From an uncultured Arcobacter sp. (GTDB lineage Bacteria > Campylobacterota > Campylobacteria > Campylobacterales > Arcobacteraceae), in the NCBI GenBank assembly GCA_913054415.1, contig CAJXII010000005.1, positions 1-27,354 of the forward strand: DNA of 27,354 bases, written 5' to 3'. The position numbers and the translations under genes were made by a program. Below the pieces are notes generated by a model. The model saw nothing but the letters and a program-made list of their open reading frames with translations. It was not told the origin of the DNA and did not search any database. Below, piece after piece: positions 8,013 through 17,966 of the stretch; the first letter of the stretch is position 1; each line of letters starts with the position of its first letter.

Positions 8013-10530
8013 ACAAGTTACAATTAATATTGACGGTAAAGATTGTCAAGCAAAAGAGGGTGAATTTATCTTAAATGTTGCTCGTGCGAATGGTATATTT
8101 GTTCCTGCACTTTGTTATCTAACAAGATGTTCGCCAACACTTGCTTGTAGGCTTTGTTTGGTTGAGGCTGATGGTAAACAAGTATATTCTTGTAATGCAA
8201 AAGTCAAAGATGGTATGGTTATCAAAACTAGCACAGATAATATTGAAAAAGAGCGAACTGCTATTATAGAGGTTTATGATGTAAATCATCCATTGCAATG
8301 TGGAGTTTGTGATCAAAGTGGAGAGTGTGAACTTCAAAATTACAATATTTATCAAAATATCCAAAGACAAGATTATGCCGTAAGAGATGTTCATAGGCCA
8401 GCATCTGTTTGGGGAGTGATGAAATATGACCCAGGTCTTTGTATAGTGTGTGAAAAATGTGTGACTGTATGTAAAGATATGATAGGATCACAAGCATTAT
8501 CAACAGTAAAAAGAGGTGCAGATGCATTAGATAAAGATTTTAAAGCTACTATGCCAAAAGATGCTTATGCTATGTGGAATAAGCTAAATAAATCTTTAAT
8601 AGGATTTGATGAAGATAAATGTATAGAGTGTGGTGAATGTATATCTGTTTGTCCTGTGGGTGCATTGGTATCTACAGATTTCCAATATAAATCAAATGCT
8701 TGGGAACTTAAAAGAATACCAGCATCTAATCCACATAGTTCAGATTGTTCTTTGATCTATTATGAAGTAAAACGAGTATCTATTGATAAAAATAAAGAGC
8801 AAAAAATTTATAGAGTTACAAATGATTCACACTATGTATCATTAAATGGAGCTGCTAGATTTGCTTTTGATTATTCAAATTTAGTTGAATCAAAAGATCA
8901 AGAAGAGTTCAATAAATCAGTAGAAGCTTTTAAAAATGCTGATTCAATTTTATTTAATTCATTTATTACAAATGAGGAAGCTTATATTTTACAACAAATA
9001 AAAGAGAAAACAGGTGCAAAACTTATCAATGAAGATGCCCTAAGATATAAAACTTTTATCTCTGAATATTCAAAAGTTTGTGGTAAAAAGTTTTATACAG
9101 GAACTCTAAAAGATATACATAATGGTAAAATTATTATATCTGTTGGATCATACCTAAAATCTGATGTGCCATCTGCTAAATATGCTTACAATAATGCAAT
9201 CACTATCAATAAAGCAAATGGTATATATTTCCATGCTTTAGGTGATAAACATATAGACGGGTTTGGGAAAAAAGGTAAAACAACACAAACAATTATAAAT
9301 AAACCATATACAGAGGATGCTATTTTATATCTTATTTTAAATGTATTTGCACAACATCTACATGATGATATCAAAGAGTATCTTGTATCTCAAAGAGATT
9401 CTAAAGTTAAAACAGTTGTAGAAACTATCAAAGAGAAAGTTGTAGAAACAGTAACAGATGAGGAAACAGGAGAAACTAAAGAGGTAACTAAAATGGTTCC
9501 TAAAAAAGTTTCTAAAGAGGTTGAATATAGATACAACAAACTTCTTGATGTAATAGGTGGAGCGGATGATGAAGTTCTTGAGATGATGTTTACTTTCCAC
9601 TCTGCACTTGTTGGACAAGATATATTAAAAAACTGTGATAATGAAGATTGGACAGCAAATATATCTGAAAAATCTAGTGATTATGTTTTGATTTTGGGTG
9701 AAGATTGTATTAAACATCCAAACTATAAAAATATAGCACATCTAGCAGGTATTGTTGAAAAATACACACCATTTAAAGTGATCATCCCACCTACTCAAAC
9801 TAATACTTTAGGTGTTAGTCTTATTTGTGATTTAGATAGTGAAGTAAGTGGCAAAACTGTAGGATACAATGTTCAAGCTGATTATCAAATCAGTGCATTA
9901 GGAGATGGAGATCTTGATATGCCTGTATTAAATCAACAAGAGGGAACTTTTGTAAATATAGATAAAAGAGTTGTTCCTACAAATGCAGCATTAAGTTATA
10001 ATGGATATGAACTAAATGATATTGCAAATGAGATTTTAGATACTAAAGTTGAATATACAATAGACTACACAGAGAAATTATTTAACAATATTAAGTTTGA
10101 TGATCTTAAAAATGAGTTTAAAAATAATTGGCAAGAACATAGAGGTTATATTCTTGACAATGATATAGTAGATACAGAAGATATAGATGTTTTATGTGAA
10201 AATAAAGCTCTTGAAGTTGATGAAAATAGTTTTATTATATACAATGGTAATCCAATCAATCAATTCAATGAGTTTACTGCAAAAGCATCTCAATTTAAAG
10301 ATGATATTGTAGCACTTTATATATCAGATGAATTATCTAAGAAATTAGATGTTTCAAATGAAAATAAAGTGAAAATAACAAAAGATAACAATAGTGTAAT
10401 ATTGGATGTTAGAGTAGATAATAGCTTGATTGGTGATATATCTTATGTTCCAACATTTGATAAAAACTGTGAAACTAAAAAATTATTTGACGATACTAGA
10501 TTTAGTATAGTAAATATAGAAAAGGTGTAA
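8005..10530 (+). CDS. nuoG: NADH-quinone oxidoreductase subunit G, second copy (N7 ligands lost)
   Basis: This 841-residue paralogue of the preceding protein shares blocks such as T-N-T-L-G-V-S-L and L-N-Q-Q-E-G-T-F. It keeps the [2Fe-2S] site (C37, C48, C51, C63), the His-Cys3 site (H95, C99, C102, C108) and two ferredoxin-type motifs (C146-C156, C206-C216). The N7 positions are N242, S245, S249 and N281 instead of four cysteines; a lone C248 is out of register. Two insertions set it apart: about 25 residues between the two ferredoxin motifs (166-200) and a V/K/E/T-rich charged stretch at 466-508. It starts inside the end of nuoG1, so the two are translationally coupled. It is probably a real complex I partner that arose by tandem duplication. 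Confidence 0.9.
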   Translation: MSKQVTINIDGKDCQAKEGEFILNVARANGIFVPALCYLTRCSPTLACRLCLVEADGKQVYSCNAKVKDGMVIKTSTDNIEKERTAIIEVYDVNHPLQCGVCDQSGECELQNYNIYQNIQRQDYAVRDVHRPASVWGVMKYDPGLCIVCEKCVTVCKDMIGSQALSTVKRGADALDKDFKATMPKDAYAMWNKLNKSLIGFDEDKCIECGECISVCPVGALVSTDFQYKSNAWELKRIPASNPHSSDCSLIYYEVKRVSIDKNKEQKIYRVTNDSHYVSLNGAARFAFDYSNLVESKDQEEFNKSVEAFKNADSILFNSFITNEEAYILQQIKEKTGAKLINEDALRYKTFISEYSKVCGKKFYTGTLKDIHNGKIIISVGSYLKSDVPSAKYAYNNAITINKANGIYFHALGDKHIDGFGKKGKTTQTIINKPYTEDAILYLILNVFAQHLHDDIKEYLVSQRDSKVKTVVETIKEKVVETVTDEETGETKEVTKMVPKKVSKEVEYRYNKLLDVIGGADDEVLEMMFTFHSALVGQDILKNCDNEDWTANISEKSSDYVLILGEDCIKHPNYKNIAHLAGIVEKYTPFKVIIPPTQTNTLGVSLICDLDSEVSGKTVGYNVQADYQISALGDGDLDMPVLNQQEGTFVNIDKRVVPTNAALSYNGYELNDIANEILDTKVEYTIDYTEKLFNNIKFDDLKNEFKNNWQEHRGYILDNDIVDTEDIDVLCENKALEVDENSFIIYNGNPINQFNEFTAKASQFKDDIVALYISDELSKKLDVSNENKVKITKDNNSVILDVRVDNSLIGDISYVPTFDKNCETKKLFDDTRFSIVNIEKV

Positions 10531-10533
10531 AAG

Positions 10534-11499
10534 ATGGATAATGATATTTTAATGACGATAGTTAAAGCTCTTGTAATATTACTTGTGTTTTCGGCATTAG
10601 CTGGATTTACAACATATATTGAAAGAAAAGTTCTTGCGTTTATGCAAAGAAGACTTGGTCCTACACATGTTGGTCCATTTGGTGTGTTACAAATTGCAGC
10701 TGATGGTATAAAACTTTTTACAAAAGAGGATTTTGTTCCACAACATGCAAATAAAGTGATATTTATGATAGCTCCAGTAATTACAGCAGCAACAGCATTT
10801 ATTGCTATGAGTGCTGTGCCATTTTTACCTGGTGTGATTATATCTGATATTAATGTTGGGTTGTTATTTATACTTGGTGCTATGGCAAGTGGATTATATG
10901 GACCTTTATTAGGTGGTATGAGTCAAGCAAATAAATGGGGACTTTTAGGTGGTGCAAGAACAGCTATACAACTTTTAAGTTATGAGGTTGTAACAGGACT
11001 TGCAGTTTTAGCTCCACTTATGCTAGTTGGAAGTTTATCTTTAATTGATATAAACAACTATCAAGCTGGTGGTTTTTCACATTGGTTAATCTGGACACAA
11101 CCTTTAGCATTTATATTGTTTTTGATCGCTGGTTATGCTGAAACAAATAGAACACCATTTGATTTACTAGAGCATGAAGCTGAGATTGTTGCTGGTTATG
11201 CTACAGAGTATTCTGGTATGAGATGGGGTATGTTCTTCATAGGTGAGTATGCAAACTTATTTACTATATCATTTTTGGTTTCACTTATATTTTTAGGTGG
11301 ATTTAATGATCTATGGTTTATACCTGGTGCTATTGCAATTATACTAAAAGTTATGGTATTGATCTTTGTATTTTTATGGACAAGAGCATCTTGGCCACAT
11401 GTAAGACCAGATCAACTTATGTGGTTATGTTGGAAAATATTAATGCCATTAGCAGTAATTAATGTTTTAATTACTGGTTTCGTAGTGATGGTTTTTTAA
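10534..11499 (+). CDS. nuoH: NADH-quinone oxidoreductase subunit H
   Basis: This is the membrane subunit at the heel of complex I that forms the quinone tunnel with NuoB and NuoD. The 321-residue product is highly hydrophobic, with about eight membrane segments. Family blocks are Y-I-E-R-K-V-L-A-F-M-Q-R-R-L-G-P, G-P-F-G-V-L-Q, A-E-T-N-R-T-P-F-D-L-L-E-H-E-A-E-I-V-A-G-Y near residue 205, and the C-terminal R-A-S-W-P-H-V-R-P-D-Q-L-M-W. The loop acidic residues important for quinone chemistry are kept. It begins three bases after nuoG2, with AAAAGG as a possible ribosome site overlapping the nuoG2 end. Confidence 0.97.
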   Translation: MDNDILMTIVKALVILLVFSALAGFTTYIERKVLAFMQRRLGPTHVGPFGVLQIAADGIKLFTKEDFVPQHANKVIFMIAPVITAATAFIAMSAVPFLPGVIISDINVGLLFILGAMASGLYGPLLGGMSQANKWGLLGGARTAIQLLSYEVVTGLAVLAPLMLVGSLSLIDINNYQAGGFSHWLIWTQPLAFILFLIAGYAETNRTPFDLLEHEAEIVAGYATEYSGMRWGMFFIGEYANLFTISFLVSLIFLGGFNDLWFIPGAIAIILKVMVLIFVFLWTRASWPHVRPDQLMWLCWKILMPLAVINVLITGFVVMVF

Positions 11500-11508
11500 G
11501 GAAGAGTT

Positions 11509-12123
11509 ATGAGTATAAATGAAAGAAATGTAGGAACACAAGAATATATAAATATTCACGAGGATAATTATCCAAAAACAGGGTGGGAAGAGTTTAAGCA
11601 AATAACAAAAAGAACTTTTAGCACAGAGTTATTTAAAGGTTTGGATATTACATTTGATATTATGAAAAAAGCATTATTTAAAAATGATATGCATACAGTA
11701 AAATATCCGATTGAAAAACTACCTGTTAGTCCAAGATATAGAGCAGTGCATAAGCTTTTAGGTTTATTAGAAAGTGGTAACAACAGATGTATTGGTTGTG
11801 GGCTTTGTGAAAAAATCTGTATTGCTAATTGTATTAGAATAGATACTAAAATAGATGAAGATTCAAGAAAAGAGGTTTTAGAATACTCTATCAATCTTGG
11901 AAGATGTATTTTCTGTGGATATTGTGCAGAGGTTTGTCCAGAATTGGCTATTGTTCATGGAGATAGATATGAGAACTCAAGTGAGCAAAGAGCACATTTT
12001 GTATTAAAAGATGATCTATTAACTCCACTTGATTTTCTACAAGATCAAGTTGAATATGATGGATATGGTGCGGTATCTTATGATGCTGATGAAAAAATTA
12101 AACAAACACCATTGGCATATTAG
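11509..12123 (+). CDS. nuoI: NADH-quinone oxidoreductase subunit I
   Basis: This is an 8Fe ferredoxin-like subunit carrying clusters N6a and N6b, which link NuoG to NuoB. Two CxxCxxCxxxC motifs are complete: C94, C97, C100, C104 and C133, C136, C139, C143-P. The first lacks the usual proline after its fourth cysteine (C-I-A-N-C). At 204 residues it has an N-terminal amphipathic region (roughly 25-70) that would lie along the membrane, and a polar C-terminal extension of about 50 residues. AAGGAAG precedes the ATG. It is the only 8Fe adaptor in the operon, so electrons from both NuoG paralogues would have to pass through it. Confidence 0.96.
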   Translation: MSINERNVGTQEYINIHEDNYPKTGWEEFKQITKRTFSTELFKGLDITFDIMKKALFKNDMHTVKYPIEKLPVSPRYRAVHKLLGLLESGNNRCIGCGLCEKICIANCIRIDTKIDEDSRKEVLEYSINLGRCIFCGYCAEVCPELAIVHGDRYENSSEQRAHFVLKDDLLTPLDFLQDQVEYDGYGAVSYDADEKIKQTPLAY

Positions 12124-12132
12124 GAGGTTATA

Positions 12133-12711
12133 ATGTTTGAAGTAGTAGCTTTTTATCTGTTTGCTTTTTTAACAATCGCAATGTTTAGTATTACAATATT
12201 TACAAAAAATGTATTGTATGCTTTAAGTTCATTGGCAGCGGGGATGATTTTTATATCTGCATTCTTTTTCTTATTAGATGCAGATTTCTTAGGAGTTGTT
12301 CAAATTATAGTTTATACAGGAGCGGTTATGGCACTGTATGCATTTGGAATGATGTTTTTTGATTCACTTAGTGATATTGAAGAAAAAATTGCAAATCCAA
12401 AATTAGCATTTGGATTAACTGGATTTGTGGCATTATTAATAGTGATTATATTTATAGCTCCATTAATAGGTGCAAATGCTCATGCATTTTATCCTACACA
12501 TCCTGAAATAGGAAATATTCAAGATGTAGGTATAGTATTATTTACAAAATATTTAGTTCCATTTGAAGTAGCGGCTATTATGTTACTTGTAGCTATGATT
12601 GGTGGGATTATACTTGCTGGTAAAAAAATGGATATATCAATTACACAACTTAGTGAACAAGAGGTTGATAAACACCATACAAATATAGAGATTAAAAAGG
12701 ATATTAAATGA
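12133..12711 (+). CDS. nuoJ: NADH-quinone oxidoreductase subunit J
   Basis: This is a membrane subunit whose third helix carries the pi-bulge implicated in coupling. The 192-residue product has five hydrophobic segments. The helix-3 block F-L-G-V-V-Q-I-I-V-Y-T-G-A-V-M-A-L-Y-A-F-G-M-M is present near residues 54-77, followed by a polar C-terminal tail rich in lysine and glutamate. TAGGAGG, seven bases before the ATG, is the strongest Shine-Dalgarno sequence in the operon. The stop overlaps nuoK as ATGA, so the two are coupled. Confidence 0.96.
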   Translation: MFEVVAFYLFAFLTIAMFSITIFTKNVLYALSSLAAGMIFISAFFFLLDADFLGVVQIIVYTGAVMALYAFGMMFFDSLSDIEEKIANPKLAFGLTGFVALLIVIIFIAPLIGANAHAFYPTHPEIGNIQDVGIVLFTKYLVPFEVAAIMLLVAMIGGIILAGKKMDISITQLSEQEVDKHHTNIEIKKDIK

Positions 12712-13013
12712 GTTTAACCTTAAATGATTATTTAGTATTAAGCACGATTATATTTTCGATTGGACTTTTAGGTGCAATTAGAAGAAAAAATCTATTAATG
12801 TTATTTTTCTCAACAGAGATTATGTTAAATGCAGTAAATATTGGTATGGCTGCAATATCTAAGTTTCATGGTGATTTAACAGGTCAAATGTTTGCATTTT
12901 TTATTGTAGCAATAGCTGCTAGTGAAGTTGCTGTTGGACTTGGGTTATTGATATTATGGTTTAAACGACATAATACATTAAACCTAGATTCACTACAAAG
13001 TATGGAGGGATAG
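12708..13013 (+). CDS. nuoK: NADH-quinone oxidoreductase subunit K
   Basis: This is a three-helix proton-channel subunit related to MrpC. The 101-residue product is of normal length. The conserved helix-2 glutamate is in F-F-S-T-E-I-M-L-N-A-V-N (residue 37), and the helix-3 glutamate is in A-A-S-E-V-A-V-G-L-G-L (residue 73). These two buried glutamates form part of the coupling path. Its ATG overlaps the nuoJ stop, and its end contains GGAGGG, which serves as ribosome site for nuoL, starting one base after the nuoK stop. Confidence 0.97.
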   Translation: MSLTLNDYLVLSTIIFSIGLLGAIRRKNLLMLFFSTEIMLNAVNIGMAAISKFHGDLTGQMFAFFIVAIAASEVAVGLGLLILWFKRHNTLNLDSLQSMEG

Positions 13014-13014
13014 A

Positions 13015-14943
13015 ATGGAAAGTTATTTATATACAGCATTATTTGCTCCATTAGTTGGATCATTGATTGCAGCATTGTTTGGAAATAGTCCTAAGAAATT
13101 ATTCGTAGGGTTATTAACATCTGCTTTATTAACAGTTTCGCTTGTATCATCTTTAGATCTACTTTATTATGTATTTACTACAGATTCAGAAGTTCATGTA
13201 AGGATGTTAGATTGGATAGTTATAGGAAATGTAAATATCCCTTTTGGGTTTATTGTTGATCCTGTTAGTGTAACTATGATGGTGGTAGTAACAACTGTAT
13301 CTACTATGGTTCATATCCATTCTATTGGATATATGGATCATGATAGATCATTTAATAGATTTTTCTCATACCTTAGTGCTTTTGTTTTCTCTATGATGAT
13401 ATTGATTATGAGTGATAACTTTGCGGGATTATTTATAGGTTGGGAAGGTGTTGGACTTTGTTCATGGCTACTAATTGGATTTTGGTATCATAAAGAGGAT
13501 CAAAAACTTGTTGATGATGTTTATAAATCTCCATTTTCAACATTATCTCCATTCTCATCTATCTCACCTAGTTATGCAGCAAATGAAGCATTTATTATGA
13601 ATAGAGTTGCGGATTTAGCTATGCTAGTTGGATTATTTTTAATATTCTGGAATTTAGGAACTTTACAATATGATGAAGTTTTTGCAAAAATTGGAACATT
13701 AGATCATAGTCTGATTTGGGCTATTGGTATATTTTTATTTATTGGTGCTATGGGTAAATCAGCACAGTTCCCATTTAATGTTTGGTTGGCAAATGCGATG
13801 GAGGGACCTACACCTGTTTCAGCATTAATTCACGCTGCTACAATGGTAACTGCTGGGGTTTATTTAATAATTAGAGCAAATGATATATATACAATTATTC
13901 CTGAAGTTGGTTATTTCATTGCTGCTATTGGAGCATTTGTAGCTATTGGTGCTGCATTGATGGCATTGGTTGCTACTAATATGAAAAAAATTATTGCATT
14001 TTCAACATTATCACAACTTGGATATATGTTTGTTGCTGCTGGACTTGGAGCTTATTGGGTAGCACTATTTCACTTAGCGACACATGCATTTTTTAAATCA
14101 GTATTATTCTTAGGTGCAGGAAATGTTATGCATGCTATGAATGATGAGATTAGTATCAAAAATATGGGTGGATTGAAAAAACATATGCCTTGGACAGCAT
14201 TTATTATGACTGTTGCTTCATTGGCACTATCTGGTATCTTCCCATTTGCAGGTTTCTATTCAAAAGATATGATTTTAACTGCAGCATTTAGTGAACAAGC
14301 ATATATTTTATGGGCAATATTATGGATCACTGCTGGATTAACAGCATTTTATTCATTTAGACTTGTTATGTATGTATTCTATGGTAAAGAGAATTACCAT
14401 AGTTTAGGATATCATCCACACGAAGCAAAATGGTATGTTATCGCTGCTATGGCACCACTTGGAATATTAGCATTTAGTGCAGGATGGACTGAACATAGTT
14501 TTGTTGAGTTTATTACACATACACTTCCTGCTTTTGAAGGTGAGTTACATCACTCTACAGAGATGATTTTAATAGCTATCACAAGTGGTATAGCAATATC
14601 AGGTATAGCATTTGCAGCTATTAAATACAATAGAGATGGAAAATATTTTGGAGACAATCTAAAACATAGATTTTGTTATAAATTGTTAGCAAACCAATAT
14701 TATCTTCCTTATTTATGGAATAAGATAATTATCCAACCATACTTAGTATTATCTAAATTTACATGGAAAGAGATTGATATGAAAATTATCGATACTATAG
14801 TTGATGTGATTGCAAAAGGTATATATCTTGGTGGGGAAGAGTCAAGAGTTATGCAAACAGGAAATTTATCAAGAGCATTAAAATGGATGGTAACAGGTAT
14901 AGCTTTCTTGTTATTTTTAATTGCTATTGGTTTAGCGAAGTAA
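13015..14943 (+). CDS. nuoL: NADH-quinone oxidoreductase subunit L
   Basis: This is the distal antiporter-like proton-pumping subunit, 642 residues with about sixteen membrane segments. Key ionisable residues are visible: E144 in GWEGVGLCSWLLIGFW, K248 in GAMGKSAQFPFNVWLANAMEGPTPVSALIHAATMV (described by its parts), the following histidines, and the lysine in G-F-Y-S-K-D. The C-terminus holds the long amphipathic lateral helix and a last anchor helix. Unusual is a polar insertion after GFWYHKED (about 160-188) with two tandem copies of a six-residue unit (SPFSTL, SPFSSI). AAGGGG after its stop is the ribosome site of nuoM. Confidence 0.96.
   Translation: MESYLYTALFAPLVGSLIAALFGNSPKKLFVGLLTSALLTVSLVSSLDLLYYVFTTDSEVHVRMLDWIVIGNVNIPFGFIVDPVSVTMMVVVTTVSTMVHIHSIGYMDHDRSFNRFFSYLSAFVFSMMILIMSDNFAGLFIGWEGVGLCSWLLIGFWYHKEDQKLVDDVYKSPFSTLSPFSSISPSYAANEAFIMNRVADLAMLVGLFLIFWNLGTLQYDEVFAKIGTLDHSLIWAIGIFLFIGAMGKSAQFPFNVWLANAMEGPTPVSALIHAATMVTAGVYLIIRANDIYTIIPEVGYFIAAIGAFVAIGAALMALVATNMKKIIAFSTLSQLGYMFVAAGLGAYWVALFHLATHAFFKSVLFLGAGNVMHAMNDEISIKNMGGLKKHMPWTAFIMTVASLALSGIFPFAGFYSKDMILTAAFSEQAYILWAILWITAGLTAFYSFRLVMYVFYGKENYHSLGYHPHEAKWYVIAAMAPLGILAFSAGWTEHSFVEFITHTLPAFEGELHHSTEMILIAITSGIAISGIAFAAIKYNRDGKYFGDNLKHRFCYKLLANQYYLPYLWNKIIIQPYLVLSKFTWKEIDMKIIDTIVDVIAKGIYLGGEESRVMQTGNLSRALKWMVTGIAFLLFLIAIGLAK
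13528..13569 (+). repeat. 18-bp tandem repeat inside nuoL
   Basis: There are two adjacent 18-bp units at 13528-13545 and 13546-13563, then a partial third unit. They encode S-P-F-S-T-L, S-P-F-S-S-I and S-P-S. They lie in the loop after the E144-bearing helix, where most NuoL proteins are shorter. Unit copies differ at several bases, so this is not a pure microsatellite. Confidence 0.5.
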
Positions 14944-14955
14944 GGGGTTTATAGT

Positions 14956-16482
14956 ATGGAACATATTTTATCAATATTAATATTTTTTCCAGCGATTGCG
15001 GGAGCAGTTGCATTTGTAGTAGATAAAGATGCTATTAGAGTTTATGGTATAGTTGTAACAGCTATTGAGTTTATCTTATCGTGTGCTTTATGGTATAGTT
15101 TTGATCTATCAAATGCTGGTATGCAGTTTAGTGAATATATACCTATGATAAAAAGTTATGGTATAGCTTACAATATAGGTATCGATGGTATATCATTGTT
15201 TTTGATAGTTTTATCAACATTTATGACAATGATATCGTTAATTGGATTGACTGAAACTAGAAATTTAAAAAATCTAATTATTACAGTATTATTTTTAGAG
15301 ATGACATTAATAGGTGTATTTGCTTCACTTGATGCAATTATATTCTATGTATTTTGGGAGCTATCTCTTGTGCCAATGTTATATATTATTGGTGCTTGGG
15401 GAGGTAACCTTAGAATTTATGCATCTGTAAAATTCTTTTTATATACATTTACAGGTTCTTTGATTATGTTAGTTGGTATGTTGTATCTTGGATATGTATA
15501 TTTTCAAACAACAGGAGTTTGGAGTTTCAGTCTATTAGATTGGAATATGCTAATGTTACCATTTAATCTGCAAATATGGTTATTTGTAGCATTTTTTGCT
15601 GGATTTGCTATCAAAGTTCCTATGGTTCCATTTCACACATGGTTGCCTTATGCTCACGGACAAGCACCAACTATTGGTTCTGTAATGTTAGCAGCAGTTT
15701 TACTTAAAATGGGAACTTATGGATTTATTAGATTTTCATTATCTCTTTTTCCAGATGCAAGTGTAGCTTTAATGATGCCTATGGCAGTTTTGGCAATTTT
15801 TGCTATTATTTATACTGCAATGGTTGCTTATGCTCAAGAGGATATGAAGCAAGTGATCGCTTATAGTTCAGTATCACATATGGGGGTTATTATCTTAGGT
15901 ATTTTTGCTCTTAATGTAGAGGGTATTGGTGGATCTATATTTTTAATGATCTCACACGGTATCGTATCTGGTGCATTGTTTATGTTAGTTGGTGTTATAT
16001 ATGATAGAAAACATACAAAAATGATGAGTGAATTTGGTGGATTAGCAAGAGTGATGCCTATGTATGCTACAATTTTTGGTATTATGCTTATGGCATCTGT
16101 TGGATTACCATTGACTATTGGATTTGTAGGTGAATTTTTGAGTTTACTTGGATTTTTTGCTAACTCTCCAATCTTAACAGCATTAGCAGGGACTACAATT
16201 ATTTTAGGTGCTGTTTATATGTTGGTTCTTTATAAAAAATCATTTTTTGGACCAATTATTCATCCAGCAAATGAAAAATTAAAAGATCTAAATGGTAGAG
16301 AATATGCAGCTTTAATTCCTTTGGTTATGTTGGTTGTTTATCTTGGAGTTTATCCAAAACCTATTTTAACACCAGTTGATAATAGTGTGAAAAGATTGGT
16401 TCAAACAATGTATCTAAAAGCAGTAACACCAGAAGCAAAAGCTAAAATTGCATCAGTGAATACAATAGGGGAGAAAAAATAA
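14956..16482 (+). CDS. nuoM: NADH-quinone oxidoreductase subunit M
   Basis: This is the middle antiporter-like proton-pumping subunit, 508 residues with about fourteen membrane segments. The conserved helix-5 glutamate is in [12 protein letters not shown]. The helix-7 lysine and its block are [22 protein letters not shown], and helix 8 is given by [16 protein letters not shown]. The ionisable residues needed for proton transfer are thus in place. The stop overlaps nuoN as TAATG, with GGGGAG just upstream as ribosome site for nuoN. Confidence 0.97.
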   Translation: MEHILSILIFFPAIAGAVAFVVDKDAIRVYGIVVTAIEFILSCALWYSFDLSNAGMQFSEYIPMIKSYGIAYNIGIDGISLFLIVLSTFMTMISLIGLTETRNLKNLIITVLFLEMTLIGVFASLDAIIFYVFWELSLVPMLYIIGAWGGNLRIYASVKFFLYTFTGSLIMLVGMLYLGYVYFQTTGVWSFSLLDWNMLMLPFNLQIWLFVAFFAGFAIKVPMVPFHTWLPYAHGQAPTIGSVMLAAVLLKMGTYGFIRFSLSLFPDASVALMMPMAVLAIFAIIYTAMVAYAQEDMKQVIAYSSVSHMGVIILGIFALNVEGIGGSIFLMISHGIVSGALFMLVGVIYDRKHTKMMSEFGGLARVMPMYATIFGIMLMASVGLPLTIGFVGEFLSLLGFFANSPILTALAGTTIILGAVYMLVLYKKSFFGPIIHPANEKLKDLNGREYAALIPLVMLVVYLGVYPKPILTPVDNSVKRLVQTMYLKAVTPEAKAKIASVNTIGEKK

Positions 16483-17966
16483 TGGTAAATTCAATTTCAA
16501 TTGATATGGCAAGTTTAAATCTTGCTTCGTTAACACCTATGATGATCGCAGTTGTTGGTGCCTTGACTATTTTATGTATAGATTTAGTTACAAAAAATTT
16601 ACATAAATCATTTTATGTATTACTTAGTATGTTGTTTATACTTATAGATCTAGGTGCAACAGTTGGATATAATGGAGCAGTAAGAGGATTTTTTGATTTA
16701 ATGTTAATAGATGGTATATCTGTTTTAGCTCAAATAATTATATTAGTAGCATCTGGTTTATTTATATTGTTAGCATTATCGCAACAAAGATTTCATGAAT
16801 ATAGATACCCTGAGTATTTTGCACTATTTTTATTTATGATAGCTGGTTTTCAGTTTATGGTAAGTAGTGATAGTCTTATATTAATATTTGTAGGTTTAGA
16901 AACTTCATCTATGGCTTTATATGTGATGATTGCTATGCACAATAGAGATAGAGCTACAGAAGCAGCTATAAAATATTTTACTATGGGTGCATTAGCAGCT
17001 GGTTTTTTTGCTTTTGGATCTATGATATTTTATGCACTTACAGGAAGTGTGGAATTAGGTGTAATAAGTCAAGTTTTAACTGCTTCTAATTTTGCAAATA
17101 TGCCTATGATCCTAACTGGTGTAGCATTTATGTTAGCAGCACTTGGATTTAAGTTATCATTAGTTCCATTTCATATTTGGGCTCCAGATACATACCAAGG
17201 AAGTAGTGCTGCTATGGCTGGTTATATGTCAATCGTTCCTAAAATAGCTACATTTGTAGTTGCTCTTAGATTTTTTGAGATATTTATATCAGCAGATGTT
17301 GTATGGGTGCAATATGTTCTTTATCTAGTAGTGATTGTAACTATGACTATCCCTAATATGATAGCATTGGTGCAAAAAGATGTAAAAAGGATGTTGGCAT
17401 ACTCATCTATTTCACATGCTGGTTTTGTAATGGGTGCTATTTTAATAGGAACTACACAAGCTACACAAGGATTATTTTTATATTGGATTTTATTCTTATT
17501 TACTAACTTAGGAGCATTTTCTATGTTATGGATAAATAGAATGAAAAATCGACTTTCATTTCAAAGTGATCACCCTTATGAAAAATATGCAGGTTTAGTA
17601 AAAATATCTCCTATTACAGCAACTATTATGGGGCTTTTTATGTTGAGCCTTGCAGGAGTTCCACCATTTAGTTTATTTTGGGGGAAAATGTATATTTTAG
17701 GTGCAGCTATTAATGGTGGTTATATGGGATTAGCGATTATTATGGCACTAAACTCAGCAATAGCAGCTTATTATTACTTAAAATTAATAGTATATATGTT
17801 CTTACATGATGTAAAAGATGATGGTAGAATTCAGTTTATGGGTAATGCAAATAATACTTTAAGAACTGTTGTAGGTATATCAGCAGTGGCAACAATAGGT
17901 TCTATTTTCTTTATTGAGCCATTGATTAGAATGATCTCTTATTATGTTCAAATTAGTGGATATTAA
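16482..17966 (+). CDS. nuoN: NADH-quinone oxidoreductase subunit N
   Basis: This is the proximal antiporter-like subunit and last gene of the operon, 494 residues with about fourteen membrane segments. The conserved helix-5 glutamate is in [13 protein letters not shown], the helix-7 lysine in [20 protein letters not shown] further lysine lies in [15 protein letters not shown]. Its stop codon (17964-17966) overlaps the convergent truA stop by four bases, so nuo transcription must end inside truA, where a terminator is found. Confidence 0.97.
   Translation: MVNSISIDMASLNLASLTPMMIAVVGALTILCIDLVTKNLHKSFYVLLSMLFILIDLGATVGYNGAVRGFFDLMLIDGISVLAQIIILVASGLFILLALSQQRFHEYRYPEYFALFLFMIAGFQFMVSSDSLILIFVGLETSSMALYVMIAMHNRDRATEAAIKYFTMGALAAGFFAFGSMIFYALTGSVELGVISQVLTASNFANMPMILTGVAFMLAALGFKLSLVPFHIWAPDTYQGSSAAMAGYMSIVPKIATFVVALRFFEIFISADVVWVQYVLYLVVIVTMTIPNMIALVQKDVKRMLAYSSISHAGFVMGAILIGTTQATQGLFLYWILFLFTNLGAFSMLWINRMKNRLSFQSDHPYEKYAGLVKISPITATIMGLFMLSLAGVPPFSLFWGKMYILGAAINGGYMGLAIIMALNSAIAAYYYLKLIVYMFLHDVKDDGRIQFMGNANNTLRTVVGISAVATIGSIFFIEPLIRMISYYVQISGY

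Noticed and set aside
8005..10530. NuoG2 as a hydrogenase or formate dehydrogenase subunit instead of a complex I part
   Set aside because: It shares full-length blocks with NuoG1, lies in coupled order between nuoG1 and nuoH, and shows no hydrogen-cluster or active-site cysteine/selenocysteine motif.
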